Positions 1 to 8,212 of a stretch of DNA of 43,298 nt are shown in pieces. The stretch is from an uncultured Mycoplasmatota bacterium (GTDB taxonomy: Bacteria; Bacillota_I; Bacilli_A; RF39; UBA660): contig URIY01000009.1 of the NCBI GenBank assembly GCA_900547995.1, positions 1 to 43,298 on the forward strand, in the 5' to 3' direction. The position numbers were made by a program, and so were the translations under genes. Position 1 is the stretch's first letter. Every line of letters starts with the position of its first letter. The notes under the pieces were generated by a model. The model had not been told where the DNA came from, ran no database searches, and worked only from the letters and a program-made list of their open reading frames with translations.

Positions 1-56
1 AAATTATCTTCATCTAAACTATTTAAATATTCACTATTATAATTATTTAAAATCAT
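1..56 (-). CDS. Possible 5' end of an unknown gene running off the left edge
   Basis: An ATG at 56 opens a reading frame of 18 codons (begins MILNNYNSEY) that stays open to the window edge. No clear Shine-Dalgarno site precedes it; a TATTATAAT string just upstream looks more like a -10 box, so the transcript would be nearly leaderless. No function can be assigned. It may equally be non-coding AT-rich DNA. Confidence 0.22.
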   Translation of the reverse strand, partial: MILNNYNSEYLNSLDEDN

Positions 57-99
57 ATTATAATATGAATAAAATACATATATTTTATTGGTGAGAACT

Positions 100-681
100 A
101 TGATAATATCACATAGAGGTAATGGAAATCATAATTTTAAAGAAAATAGCAAAGAGGCAATTATATTCTCTTTAAATGATAAAAATGTTGACGGAATTGA
201 AATTGATATAAGATTTACAAAAGATAAAAAAATGGTACTTTGTCATAATGCCACATATGATGGAAAAATTATAAAATATACTAATTTTAATGATTTACCA
301 TTTGAAGATATATATACTATTTTTAAAAATATTAAAACTAAAAAATTAATATTATTGGAAATAAAAGACAATGATATAGAAAATATTACATATATTTTAA
401 ATTTTATAAAAACCTTTTCCCATTTGAATATCTATATTCAGTCTTTCTATAAAGAAATACTATTAAAAATAAAGGAAAAAAATAAAAACCTTAAAATAGG
501 TCTTATTTGCTTTCATATACCAGAAAATATACATAACTATGATTTTATTTCAATATGGTTTCAAAACTACATAAATATAGATAAAGAAATATTTGTATGG
601 ACAGTAAATTCTAAAAAACAAATAAAAAGATTTATTAGTCTAGATATAAATATCATAACCGATAAATCTTATATTATTTAA
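100..681 (+). CDS. Glycerophosphodiester phosphodiesterase family protein (short)
   Basis: GDPD-family enzymes hydrolyse glycerophosphodiesters to glycerol 3-phosphate and an alcohol, in phospholipid turnover. The protein has the family signature: HRG at residues 5-7, EN at 15-16, GIEIDIRFTKD at 32-42 with the metal/catalytic E34 and D36, an HN at 49-50 where HD is usual, and a LLEIKD strand further on. I start at the ATG at 100 because GGTGAG lies 5 bases upstream; an in-frame TTG at 88 would put that site inside the gene. At 193 aa it is shorter than the usual 230-250, so loops are trimmed. It has no signal peptide, so it should be cytosolic. It is convergent with the RNA gene that follows. 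Substrate is not known. Confidence 0.85.
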   Translation: MIISHRGNGNHNFKENSKEAIIFSLNDKNVDGIEIDIRFTKDKKMVLCHNATYDGKIIKYTNFNDLPFEDIYTIFKNIKTKKLILLEIKDNDIENITYILNFIKTFSHLNIYIQSFYKEILLKIKEKNKNLKIGLICFHIPENIHNYDFISIWFQNYINIDKEIFVWTVNSKKQIKRFISLDINIITDKSYII

Positions 682-682
682 C

Positions 683-860
683 AAAAAAGCCCAAAGAAGC
701 GATACCTTTAACGATAAAAACCTGTTCTACCAGGTGGGCATCACATCATAAATATTAGGATTCTCATCTATAGACAAGCATTCAACACCATTTATGAATT
801 AGATTCCCAATCGTTTAAATTAGTAGGTTTTTCTAATACGGCTCTCGCGTTCTCTAGGTT
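683..860 (-). ncRNA. ssrS: Probable 6S-like regulatory RNA (about 178 nt)
   Basis: The stretch has no reading frame but has its own sigma-A promoter and folds into one long interrupted rod. The RNA ends pair: the 5' segment CCUAGAGAA-GCGA pairs with 3' UCGC-UUCUUUGGG with one bulge. Next inward, GAAAAACCU pairs with AGGUUUUU(AUC), then comes an open central bubble, then UGGG/CCCA, an 8-bp UCAUAAAU/AUUUAUGA helix and a CUUGUC-UAUA-GAUGAG cap. The transcript ends in GGGC followed by six U at 683-688. A rod of about 180 nt with paired ends and a central bubble is the architecture of 6S RNA, which binds sigma-A holoenzyme. The class is inferred from fold, length and promoter, not from a covariance match. 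Confidence 0.55.
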
Positions 861-866
861 AATTTA

Positions 867-895
867 ATTCTACCATACTTTTTAGTTTTTATCAA
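867..895 (-). promoter_or_regulatory. Sigma-A promoter of the 6S-like RNA
   Basis: On the minus strand TTGATA (890-895) and TAGAAT (867-872) are separated by exactly 17 bases, predicting a start near 860, the first base of the helix formed by the RNA's own ends. Confidence 0.75.
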
Positions 896-922
896 TTATT
901 TTGTCTAATTAATTTTAATATT

Positions 923-1750
923 TTATTTATCATAATCATCTAAAAAACTATATTCTATATCACCCTTATGGTAAGATAAAACCGTATTTAGATTTATATT
1001 ACTAGAAGATTTTAATATATTTAAATCGGCTTGAGGATAAATTTCTTTTAACTTTACAATTAAATCTTTTACAACTTTTCTCTTGCCAGATTGTCTTTTA
1101 GTAACACTACATGCACATCCTATAAAAGTTAAATTATTATATTTACTCCAACTAATAATATCACCTTCTCTAACTAAATAAAGTGGTCTTATAAGTTCCA
1201 TTCCTTCAAAATGCTCACTATGTACTTTTGGCATCATACTAGAAAATAGACCATTAAAAAGTAAATTTAACATAACTGTTTCAATTACATCATTAAAATG
1301 GTGCCCTAAGGCTATTTTGTTGCATCCTAACTCTTTAGCCTTATTATATAAGGCCCCTCTTCGCATTCTTGCACACATATAGCACGGATTTTCACTATCC
1401 ATTGTAGTTGATGCTTCAAATATATTACTTTTAAATATAGTTGCATCTATTTTTAATATATCCAAATTTTCTTTTATTCGATTAATTGTTTCTTCACTAT
1501 ATCCAGGATCCATAACAATATATTCTAAATCAAATTTAAACTGTCCATGTCTTTTTAATTCTTCTAAACATTTAGCAAGTAACATGGAATCCTTACCACC
1601 ACTAATACATACAGCAATTCTATCATTCTCTTTAATTAATTGATATTCTTTTATAGCTTTAATAAATTTACTCCATATTTGCTTTCGATATTTTTTTATA
1701 ATACTTTTCTCTATCTCTCTAACTCTTTCCACATTTTTCACTTCTTTCAA
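923..1750 (-). CDS. TtcA-family tRNA 2-thiocytidine synthetase-like PP-loop ATPase
   Basis: TtcA-type enzymes adenylate C32 of certain tRNAs and insert sulfur using a [4Fe-4S] cluster. Visible motifs are the PP-loop SGGKDS at 50-55, the CxxC pair C123/C126 inside PCYMCARMRRG, GHH at 149-151 and the GCAC segment (C212, C214) that supplies the third cluster ligand region. Length (about 270 aa) is normal. The start is unclear: TTG at 1750 gives the numbering used here but has no Shine-Dalgarno site; the GTG at 1732 is weakly preceded by AAGAAG. There is no ATG in the first 50 codons. It is followed by the 6S-like RNA and preceded by an unrelated membrane-anchored gene. Family assignment is firm; which tRNAs are modified cannot be seen. 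Confidence 0.82.
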   Translation of the reverse strand: MKEVKNVERVREIEKSIIKKYRKQIWSKFIKAIKEYQLIKENDRIAVCISGGKDSMLLAKCLEELKRHGQFKFDLEYIVMDPGYSEETINRIKENLDILKIDATIFKSNIFEASTTMDSENPCYMCARMRRGALYNKAKELGCNKIALGHHFNDVIETVMLNLLFNGLFSSMMPKVHSEHFEGMELIRPLYLVREGDIISWSKYNNLTFIGCACSVTKRQSGKRKVVKDLIVKLKEIYPQADLNILKSSSNINLNTVLSYHKGDIEYSFLDDYDK

Positions 1751-1805
1751 ATATAATTAAAGACAATGTAATTGTATTCATTGTCTTTCTCTACAAGATT
1801 AATAT

Positions 1806-2234
1806 TTATTTTGTACGTTTTAAAACATATTGATGTATTTCATTTTTACTGTATGCACATAAATGTTCTTCAAACACATAATGCTCTTTATTATAATCAA
1901 ACACACCAATATAGTATTTTACAGAACCAATCATTGATATAACAATTTCTTCATTATCATTTAAATAAGTTATTTTATCAATATCTTTAGTATCAAGTTT
2001 TATATTGCCATTTATTGTAGATATTTCAATATTATCAAACTCATTTAACTTTTTTAATTCTAAATCAATCTTATTGTCACTTGATTTTTTTTGAACATTA
2101 ATGTCAACATAAAATTGATTACTATTATCTGCCTTAAAACCTGGTACTGTTTCAATTAAAACAATCGCTCCTGTAATAACAGCAAATGTACCATATGTTG
2201 CAAATGATCTTATAAATTTATTTTTATTTTCCAT
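1806..2234 (-). CDS. Small membrane-anchored protein of unknown function
   Basis: I do not recognise a family. The 142-aa product has a short basic N-terminus, one hydrophobic segment at about 13-31 that can serve as a membrane anchor, and a polar lysine/aspartate-rich remainder predicted to lie outside the membrane. The start ATG at 2234 has a strong AGGGGAG site 5 bases upstream. It lies 18 bases downstream of the RNase J gene in the same direction and is probably cotranscribed with it. Confidence 0.7.
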   Translation of the reverse strand: MENKNKFIRSFATYGTFAVITGAIVLIETVPGFKADNSNQFYVDINVQKKSSDNKIDLELKKLNEFDNIEISTINGNIKLDTKDIDKITYLNDNEEIVISMIGSVKYYIGVFDYNKEHYVFEEHLCAYSKNEIHQYVLKRTK

Positions 2235-2252
2235 AAACTCCCCTTATATTTT

Positions 2253-3899
2253 TTAAACTTCTTGCATAACAATTAAAATCATTGGATTACATTCTGTTTG
2301 TTGATATAAATATTTTCCGAGTTTATCTCTTATACCTGATTTTATCTTATTAAATTCTACGTAATTTTCTTTAATATTTTCCTTAATTACTTCTAATGAT
2401 ATTTTTTCAGCTTCTTTAATTAAATCAACATTATCTTTAACATAAATAAATCCTCTTGTTAAAATTTCTGGCCCTGCTAGAACTTCTTTTGTCTTTTTAT
2501 CTAAGCTAGCGCTTACAATAACAATACCATTATCACATAATAATTCACGGTCTTTAATAACTAATTCTCCTACATCTCCAACAGTTTTACCATCTATTAA
2601 AATATCATCTACTTTAACTTTTTCACCATTTTCAACAAGTTTTCCATTTACAAATGTTGCAACCTGACCATTTAATTTAAGTAAAATATTAGATTCTTTC
2701 ATACCAAGTTTTTTAGCAGCATTGGCATTTGCTACTTGATGACGATATTCACCTATAACTGGAAAATAATATTTTGGATTCATTAAATTAATCATTAGCA
2801 TTAAATCTTCGCTTGATGCATGATTACCTAAATATTTTTTAGTAGGAATAATAACTAGATTAGCGCCTATTTGAGCAATTTTATCAAATATCTTCGTTGC
2901 ACTAAGTTCCATACCATCATAAACAGGAGATGCGAAGATAACAGTGTCATCATCATGGATTTTTGTAAATTTATCATAACCATTTATAATTCTTGTTATA
3001 TTAGAAAATGGTTTTTCTCTTTCATCAGATATAATAACAACTACATCTTTAGAATTTACATCTCTGATCGTACCAATCTTATTTCTATCAAAATTAATAT
3101 ATTTCATTTCAATAGCCTTTAAAATAGTACTTTCTAGTCTCTTTCCAAGTATTACAACACGTCTATTAGTATTTGATAATTCTGTAAATAATTCCTGAAT
3201 ACGGAACAATTGGGCTTGAAAAATACTATATAAAATACGGCCATCATTTCTATTTAATGTTTCTCTAATAATAGATGCTGTTCTATGATTAGGAGATGTA
3301 AAGCCCTTCTTATCAGCGTATAATGATTCACTAAGTAAGCATAATACCCCTTGCTTTCCTACATATGCAAGTTTACCAATATCTGTTTTATAATTACCAA
3401 TCATCGTTGGATCAAAAACAAAGTTTCCTGTATAGAAAATTGCACCATCTTCAGTATATAAAACATAACCTACAGCATCTGGTACTGAATGCGTCAAACT
3501 AATTGGAAAAATACTATTTTTTCCAAAATTAATTTTTTTATGTGCTTGTATAGTCACTAAATTATCCGTACTTATTTTTTCATCTATTAATTCTTGTTTA
3601 ATAATTTCTAATGTAAATGTTGTCCCATATACTTTTAACTCTGGTATATCACGTAATATATCAGGGATAGCTCCCATTTGTTGATCATGTCCATGTGTTA
3701 CAAATATACCTTTTACTCTATCTTTATTTTCTTTAATATAATCATAATTGGGAATAATATAATCAACACCAAATAATCGATCATCTGGATATTTTAAACC
3801 CGCATCAAAAATAAAAATATCATTATCTACATCGACAACATACATATTTTTTCCTATTTCGTTTAGTCCACCTAAACTAAATATTTTAATTTTACTCAT
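2253..3899 (-). CDS. rnjB: RNase J family protein with degenerate metal-binding motif (J2-like)
   Basis: RNase J proteins are metallo-beta-lactamase/beta-CASP nucleases acting as 5'-3' exonuclease and endonuclease in mRNA decay. Fold and length (548 aa) match, with the lactamase core, beta-CASP domain and C-terminal domain (FIYVKDN... onward). The central HxHxDH motif reads H69-G-H71-D-Q73-Q74: the Asp and last His are Gln. A second metal ligand, normally the Asp of TGDF, is Asn159 (TGNF). H137 (THSVPD) and the GNHAS histidine remain. Loss of these ligands suggests weak or no catalysis, like the accessory J2 paralog that partners J1 in Bacillus, hence the rnjB label. No J1 gene is in the window. 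AAGGAG lies upstream of the ATG. Confidence 0.85.
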   Translation of the reverse strand: MSKIKIFSLGGLNEIGKNMYVVDVDNDIFIFDAGLKYPDDRLFGVDYIIPNYDYIKENKDRVKGIFVTHGHDQQMGAIPDILRDIPELKVYGTTFTLEIIKQELIDEKISTDNLVTIQAHKKINFGKNSIFPISLTHSVPDAVGYVLYTEDGAIFYTGNFVFDPTMIGNYKTDIGKLAYVGKQGVLCLLSESLYADKKGFTSPNHRTASIIRETLNRNDGRILYSIFQAQLFRIQELFTELSNTNRRVVILGKRLESTILKAIEMKYINFDRNKIGTIRDVNSKDVVVIISDEREKPFSNITRIINGYDKFTKIHDDDTVIFASPVYDGMELSATKIFDKIAQIGANLVIIPTKKYLGNHASSEDLMLMINLMNPKYYFPVIGEYRHQVANANAAKKLGMKESNILLKLNGQVATFVNGKLVENGEKVKVDDILIDGKTVGDVGELVIKDRELLCDNGIVIVSASLDKKTKEVLAGPEILTRGFIYVKDNVDLIKEAEKISLEVIKENIKENYVEFNKIKSGIRDKLGKYLYQQTECNPMILIVMQEV

Positions 3900-3980
3900 A
3901 TTTACTCCTTTCTTCTTATGTAAAAGACTTAATAATTATATCAAATAATTAGTTATAAGTCTATATATTTTAAAAATTAA

Positions 3981-4004
3981 AGCCTATAGAAAAATCTATA
4001 GGCT
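3981..4004 (-). terminator. Rho-independent terminator
   Basis: Perfect 10-bp arms AGCCTATAGA/TCTATAGGCT around AAAA; on the minus strand it is followed by TTAATTTTTA. It ends whatever is transcribed leftward across 4005-4180. Confidence 0.7.
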
Positions 4005-4230
4005 CCGATATATTTATATTTGTGAGTATTGTAATTAAAAAGGTAACATATTCACAATAAGAGGAGATTTATTCATTGTGAATTTATTTTAGTATAATTT
4101 TAAGGTTGTTTGTAGCAATTATTTTTATTTTCTATTTTTCTTTGTATTCTCTATCTTATCACCTCCAACTGTAATCATTATATAAAACAATTATGGTAAT
4201 ATTTTAATACAATTATGGGAAATTATGGAT
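4005..4230. other. Intergenic stretch with possible small transcript
   Basis: With its flanks this is a gap of over 360 bases without a recognised gene. On the minus strand a TATAAT at 4177-4182 is followed by a perfect GGAGGTGAT ribosome-binding sequence (GGAGGT at 4161-4166), but no ATG, GTG or TTG stands at usable distance. Further on is a 13-codon ORF (4035-4076, minus) with no site of its own, overlapped by an inverted repeat ATTCACAAT (4050-4058)/ATTGTGAAT (4075-4083). It could be a small RNA, a decayed gene or an operator. Confidence 0.35.
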
Positions 4231-4268
4231 GAAAATAAAAAAAAGAAAAGTAGACTTTAATCTACTTT
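4231..4268 (-). terminator. Terminator of the DcuC/YfcC-type carrier gene
   Basis: Arms AAAGTAGA (4247-4254) and TCTACTTT (4261-4268) flank a 6-base loop; a long T tract follows on the minus strand. The hairpin overlaps the stop codon of the carrier gene. Confidence 0.8.
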
Positions 4269-5694
4269 AAATAAACATTGCTACAATGATAAAAATAATT
4301 ATACCAATAACTAATACTTCAAGTAAGTATTTCCAAATATATTTAAACCACTCTTTATATGATATTTTCATATATGAAAGACCAGCAACCAAAAGAATAC
4401 TTGTTGGAATAATCATCATAACAATCCCATGTAAAACTTGAATCATCATTCCATATAAGGAATACATCGTTGTATCTGTAACAAACGTTGTAATTGGTGT
4501 TGCAAGAGTCACAGCTAAACTAGATGTATCATTATAGAATATACCACCTATAAAGCTTGAAAGTCCAACCATAATTGTTTTTAATGAACTAAATGTTGTC
4601 ATTAAGAAATTAACAATTGTATAGTAGATATTGGCACTACTTTGGAATCTATAAAGAGTTGCAAAGACAATGTTTGCAATAACAGCATAGAAAGCAGGTA
4701 CAAGCATTTCTTTAACTCCATTTATAAAACCATCCATAAATTCTTCAAATTTAAGACTATATAACCATCCTATAATAATTGTCATAATTATTAGGAATAT
4801 ACACATATCATAACCTGTCCATGATCCAAATGATGTAATAGTACCAAGTATATTGGAAACAATTGGATAATCACCAATCTTAATACTTGTAATTTGATTA
4901 TAAACTTCTGAAAACCAAGTTATATTAAAGATACCTTCCCAGTTAATCATATTTACAATTAATAAAATAAAACATACTATAAAAATAACAATTAATGGAA
5001 TAGTACTTTTCTTTTTACTATTAACTTCATATAATGGTATACTTTCCATATTATTTTCATTCTTTTTATTTTTCTTAGAATTAATCTTTATTTTCGTTCC
5101 TTTAAGAATAAACATTATAAATAAGAATGTAATAATTATTAAGAAAATAATTTTAGTAAGTATTTCATTATTAACACCAAGACTTAAATAATTATTAATA
5201 TAATAACTTATATCTGTACTATATGTTGCTCCTATATTACCAACTAAAATAGCTCCTATTGTAGATGCAAATGAGGTTATTTTGCCAAAACCTAAACTCC
5301 TCAAAATAGCAATTAAGAAAGGTACAATAACAAATAAAGCATACTGTAATCCTATTACTGATGATAATATGGTCATTAAACAAATAGTAAAAATTAAGAA
5401 AATCTTTTCTTTACCTTTAAGTTTTGATACTATTTTTTCAACTAAATTAGAATAAACTCCTGTTTTATTAAGAACTCCATAAAGTCCTCCTATAAGTGTA
5501 AAAATAAGACCATATTGTAATAAATTAGCAATTGTAATAAGCGGTATTCTTGATAAATCAAATATTCCAACTGGTGCTGTATCACCTAATGTAAATGCAC
5601 CATTTGAATAACTTCCTATTGGAATAAACCAAGTTAAAACAATTACAAATAAAAACACAATACCTATTGCTTTTAATAAATTATATTTTTTCAT
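4267..5694 (-). CDS. DcuC/YfcC-family membrane carrier
   Basis: The 475-aa protein is almost entirely hydrophobic, with roughly a dozen membrane segments. It begins like YfcC/DcuC (C4-dicarboxylate or amino-acid/peptide carrier) proteins: a first helix ending TWFIPIGSYSNGAF, a PVGIFDL segment, then GGLYGVLNKTGV. A central polar loop of about 25 residues (rich in Lys and Asn) separates two halves, as in the family. I start at ATG 5694 because TTGGAGGATGG sits just upstream; in-frame TTG 5724 and ATG 5700 lie in or before that site. Substrate cannot be told. cysE lies upstream, but the gap of about 80 bases gives no firm operon link. Confidence 0.8.
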   Translation of the reverse strand: MKKYNLLKAIGIVFLFVIVLTWFIPIGSYSNGAFTLGDTAPVGIFDLSRIPLITIANLLQYGLIFTLIGGLYGVLNKTGVYSNLVEKIVSKLKGKEKIFLIFTICLMTILSSVIGLQYALFVIVPFLIAILRSLGFGKITSFASTIGAILVGNIGATYSTDISYYINNYLSLGVNNEILTKIIFLIIITFLFIMFILKGTKIKINSKKNKKNENNMESIPLYEVNSKKKSTIPLIVIFIVCFILLIVNMINWEGIFNITWFSEVYNQITSIKIGDYPIVSNILGTITSFGSWTGYDMCIFLIIMTIIIGWLYSLKFEEFMDGFINGVKEMLVPAFYAVIANIVFATLYRFQSSANIYYTIVNFLMTTFSSLKTIMVGLSSFIGGIFYNDTSSLAVTLATPITTFVTDTTMYSLYGMMIQVLHGIVMMIIPTSILLVAGLSYMKISYKEWFKYIWKYLLEVLVIGIIIFIIVAMFI

Positions 5695-5774
5695 ATCCAT
5701 CCTCCAAGTTTTATTATAAAGCAAAAATTCTTTTTAGACAATTGAAAAAATATAAATTACATAAAATTACATAG

Positions 5775-6278
5775 TTATATACACTTTCCTGGTACTCCAA
5801 CAACTACACTATCATTTGGAATATCTTTTGTTACAACTGCATTGGCTCCTATTTTGGCATTACTTCCTATTGTAATATTACCTAGTATCTTAGCACCAGA
5901 TCCTATCATAACATTATCCATAACAGTAGGATGTCTTTTTACCTTATCTAAACTTGTTCCACCTAAAGTAACCCCATGATATATAGTAACATTATTACCT
6001 ATAATAGTAGTTTCACCTATCACTACACCACTTCCATGATCAATAAAGAAATCATCTCCTATAGTTGCACCGGGATGTATTTCAATACCTGTTTTTCTTT
6101 TGGCTCTTTCACATAAATATCTAGCCAAGAAAAAATGACCCTTTAAATACAATTTATGAGATATATGATAATAAATCATTACCTTAAAACTGGGATATAA
6201 TAATACCTCCAAATTACTATGTATTGCCGGATCTTTTCTTTTTATAATATTAAGTTGTTTTTTTATATATTCAAACAT
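5775..6278 (-). CDS. cysE: Serine O-acetyltransferase (short form)
   Basis: Acetylates L-serine with acetyl-CoA to O-acetylserine, the first step of cysteine synthesis. The left-handed beta-helix hexapeptide repeats run from about residue 65 to the end, with the signature D80-H81 (IDHGSGVVIGET) and H101 (YHGVTLGGT) and the typical GVPGK end. At 167 aa it lacks both the long N-terminal helical bundle of the E. coli enzyme and the C-terminal tail that carries cysteine feedback and cysteine-synthase docking; it stops two residues after GVPGK. Reduced feedback inhibition is an inference. No cysK is nearby. Start is the ATG at 6278 with a weak GGTGAT site. Confidence 0.9.
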   Translation of the reverse strand: MFEYIKKQLNIIKRKDPAIHSNLEVLLYPSFKVMIYYHISHKLYLKGHFFLARYLCERAKRKTGIEIHPGATIGDDFFIDHGSGVVIGETTIIGNNVTIYHGVTLGGTSLDKVKRHPTVMDNVMIGSGAKILGNITIGSNAKIGANAVVTKDIPNDSVVVGVPGKCI

Positions 6279-6334
6279 ATAATTATCACCACTATATTAT
6301 ATTTAAATAAATTTTAAATACATAATGACTAAAA

Positions 6335-6934
6335 CTATAATTTAGTATTTTCAATAATAATATTATTTATCTTTTCTAATTTTTCATATCTATTACCACT
6401 TGTATCAAAAAAGGGTATATCGTATTTTTGACATTGTTCTTTATTTCTTTTACTTTCATCAATTATCATATGACAACCATTATAAACCAAATTATCTCCA
6501 AAAAGATTTGTCCAATCATCTTTTGTTTCTTTCTCTCTTATTATTTTAAATAATTTATAAGGTTTTTCATTTGGCATACCAAGACAATAAATATCAAAAT
6601 CTTTATGAAAATATTTATATATATTATCTACACTTGTTATAGGAAAATCAATAATAATTAGACGATTAAAATGACTTTTCATTAACTTTTCATATAATAG
6701 ATTAATATATTCACATAAAATATCTTCATTAAATAAAGAATTTTCATCAATATTAATTTCTAGTTTTCCCTCCTTAGTAAATTCTTTTTTCATAATTAAA
6801 CTTCTTGCATAGAAGTAACAATCTCTAAGTGCATCCACCATAATTACATCTACATTTGGATTATGTTTTAATAATTTTCTAATTAATGTTGTTTTACCAC
6901 ATCGTGGAGCACCACATATTATAATATTTTTCAT
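6335..6934 (-). CDS. P-loop NTPase, kinase-like, unknown substrate
   Basis: A Walker A motif GAPRCGKTT occupies residues 8-16 directly after the first beta strand, and an IIIDFP strand near the middle resembles a Walker B region. The size (199 aa) and layout suit a small-molecule (nucleoside or nucleotide) kinase or a related AAA_18/AAA_33 NTPase. No specificity motif is recognisable. GAAAGGAA precedes the ATG at 6934. It stands between cysE and the hydrolase cluster, separated from the latter by a terminator, so it is probably transcribed on its own or with cysE. Confidence 0.7.
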   Translation of the reverse strand: MKNIIICGAPRCGKTTLIRKLLKHNPNVDVIMVDALRDCYFYARSLIMKKEFTKEGKLEINIDENSLFNEDILCEYINLLYEKLMKSHFNRLIIIDFPITSVDNIYKYFHKDFDIYCLGMPNEKPYKLFKIIREKETKDDWTNLFGDNLVYNGCHMIIDESKRNKEQCQKYDIPFFDTSGNRYEKLEKINNIIIENTKL

Positions 6935-7017
6935 ATCTGTTCCTTTCTAAATAAGTATCCTATTTATTCTTTCTACTTATATAATAATATAAAAGTTTTA
7001 AAAATCCTTTTTTATAG

Positions 7018-7040
7018 AAAAAAAACAATCTTTTGATTGC
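7018..7040 (-). terminator. Terminator ending the hydrolase cluster
   Basis: GCAATC-AAAA-GATTG read on the minus strand, followed by eight T. It lies 30-50 bases beyond the stop of the 7068 gene. Confidence 0.7.
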
Positions 7041-7067
7041 TTACTTATTATTATATAAACTTTTAAA

Positions 7068-7652
7068 TTACATTTTTAGCAATAAAACTTTTTCTTTATT
7101 TATTTTATTAGATGTAGAGGCATCAATTATAGGAATATGTATATTTTTACTATTTAAATCAATTATCATTTGTTTTAATATTATTAATTGTTCTCTAAAA
7201 TAATCATTATTATTTAAACGACAATTATTAAATAAATTATACTCAATGGCTAAAATATTCTTTGAAGGAACTTTTAAAAATACTTGGTATTCATTATCAT
7301 ATTCTGATTCTCTAAAAGGTAATGGAGAATTTATAAAACATAAAGGATAATGACCATTTTTTATAAAATTTCTAGTTTGTATTGTTTTAATATTGTTATT
7401 TATAACAAACATAGGATTATTATTTAATTTATCATAAATAGAATATTCACATCTTTCTTTTTTAGACAAACTAACATAAAAATTTCCATTATTACCTTCA
7501 CTATTTTTACGTAACAATATTGGGGATTTTATACCATCTGTTATCATATTAATAAAGTCCTTTTGCCTATAATTAAATGCATAATAATAGTAATTATTAT
7601 TAAGTGCAATATTTTCATCTTCAATATATTTAATTAAATCAATATAATTCAT
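7068..7652 (-). CDS. Unknown protein, last gene of the phosphatase cluster
   Basis: I cannot place this 194-aa protein in a family. It has no signal or membrane segment. An N-terminal stretch with YYAFNYRQKDFINMITDGIK, then YVSLSK, distantly recalls the start of ADP-ribosyltransferase-like folds (an aromatic motif, then 'I..GI', then a strand ending in S), but no catalytic set can be confirmed. I choose the ATG at 7652, preceded by GGTAAGGG; an in-frame ATG at 7688 lies inside the preceding gene and has no site. It follows histidine phosphatase 1 by 25 bases on the same strand. Confidence 0.6.
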   Translation of the reverse strand: MNYIDLIKYIEDENIALNNNYYYYAFNYRQKDFINMITDGIKSPILLRKNSEGNNGNFYVSLSKKERCEYSIYDKLNNNPMFVINNNIKTIQTRNFIKNGHYPLCFINSPLPFRESEYDNEYQVFLKVPSKNILAIEYNLFNNCRLNNNDYFREQLIILKQMIIDLNSKNIHIPIIDASTSNKINKEKVLLLKM

Positions 7653-7677
7653 AACCCTTACCACCAAACCATTAACT

Positions 7678-8202
7678 TTAAAGCTCATACATTTTTATTT
7701 CACAATTTTTAAGTCTCCTATTTAAAAAATGCCCATCATTAATACCTTCAAAATAACCACTAAAAGCCTTGGATACCCCAGAATGAGCAACTATTAATAC
7801 ATTTTCATAATCTTTTAACTTAAGTTCATCTAAAAAATCATATACCCTTTTAAAAAATATTTGAATATTTTCACTAGTACCATATTGTATTTTAGTATCA
7901 TAATTCCAATATTCTTCTCTATCTGTAACGTCTATTGGTAGTCCACTTAAATCTCCACAATCTCTTTCTCTTAATCTATTATCAGTTATAATACTATCAT
8001 CATAATATGTTAGTATATTTTCTGTATGTGTTGCTCTTAAAAGTGGTGATGAAATAACAACATCAAACTTTATATCTTCAATTTTATTTCTTAATTCCAA
8101 TGCTTGTATAATTCCTCTATCTGTTAAATCGTCATCTTTACTATTATACATTTTTAATACATTATGAGGTACTTCACCATGTCTTACTATATATACTTTC
8201 AT
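7678..8202 (-). CDS. Histidine phosphatase superfamily protein 1
   Basis: A phosphoglycerate-mutase-like phosphatase: the catalytic RHG is at 7-9 (H8 forms the phosphohistidine), SSPLLRATHT supplies the second Arg, RERDCGDLSG the acidic residue region and VAHSGV the second catalytic His. At 174 aa it is a cytosolic phosphatase rather than a mutase. It is clearly paralogous to the product of 8818-9351: both share RDCG, YWNY, SPLLR and the H-x-GV motif. The gene starts 10 bases after the HD gene's stop. The phosphate substrate is unknown. Confidence 0.85.
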   Translation of the reverse strand: MKVYIVRHGEVPHNVLKMYNSKDDDLTDRGIIQALELRNKIEDIKFDVVISSPLLRATHTENILTYYDDSIITDNRLRERDCGDLSGLPIDVTDREEYWNYDTKIQYGTSENIQIFFKRVYDFLDELKLKDYENVLIVAHSGVSKAFSGYFEGINDGHFLNRRLKNCEIKMYEL

Positions 8203-8212
8203 AACTAAACTC

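Noticed and set aside
683..860. tmRNA, SRP RNA, RNase P RNA or T-box leader
   Set aside because: The diagnostic sequences of these RNAs (tRNA-like 3' end, GGAAGGAAGC loop, P4 core, GGTGG antiterminator) are absent.
7653..7688. Upstream start for the 7068 gene at 7688
   Set aside because: It lies inside the preceding histidine phosphatase gene and lacks a ribosome-binding site; the ATG at 7652 has GGTAAGGG.
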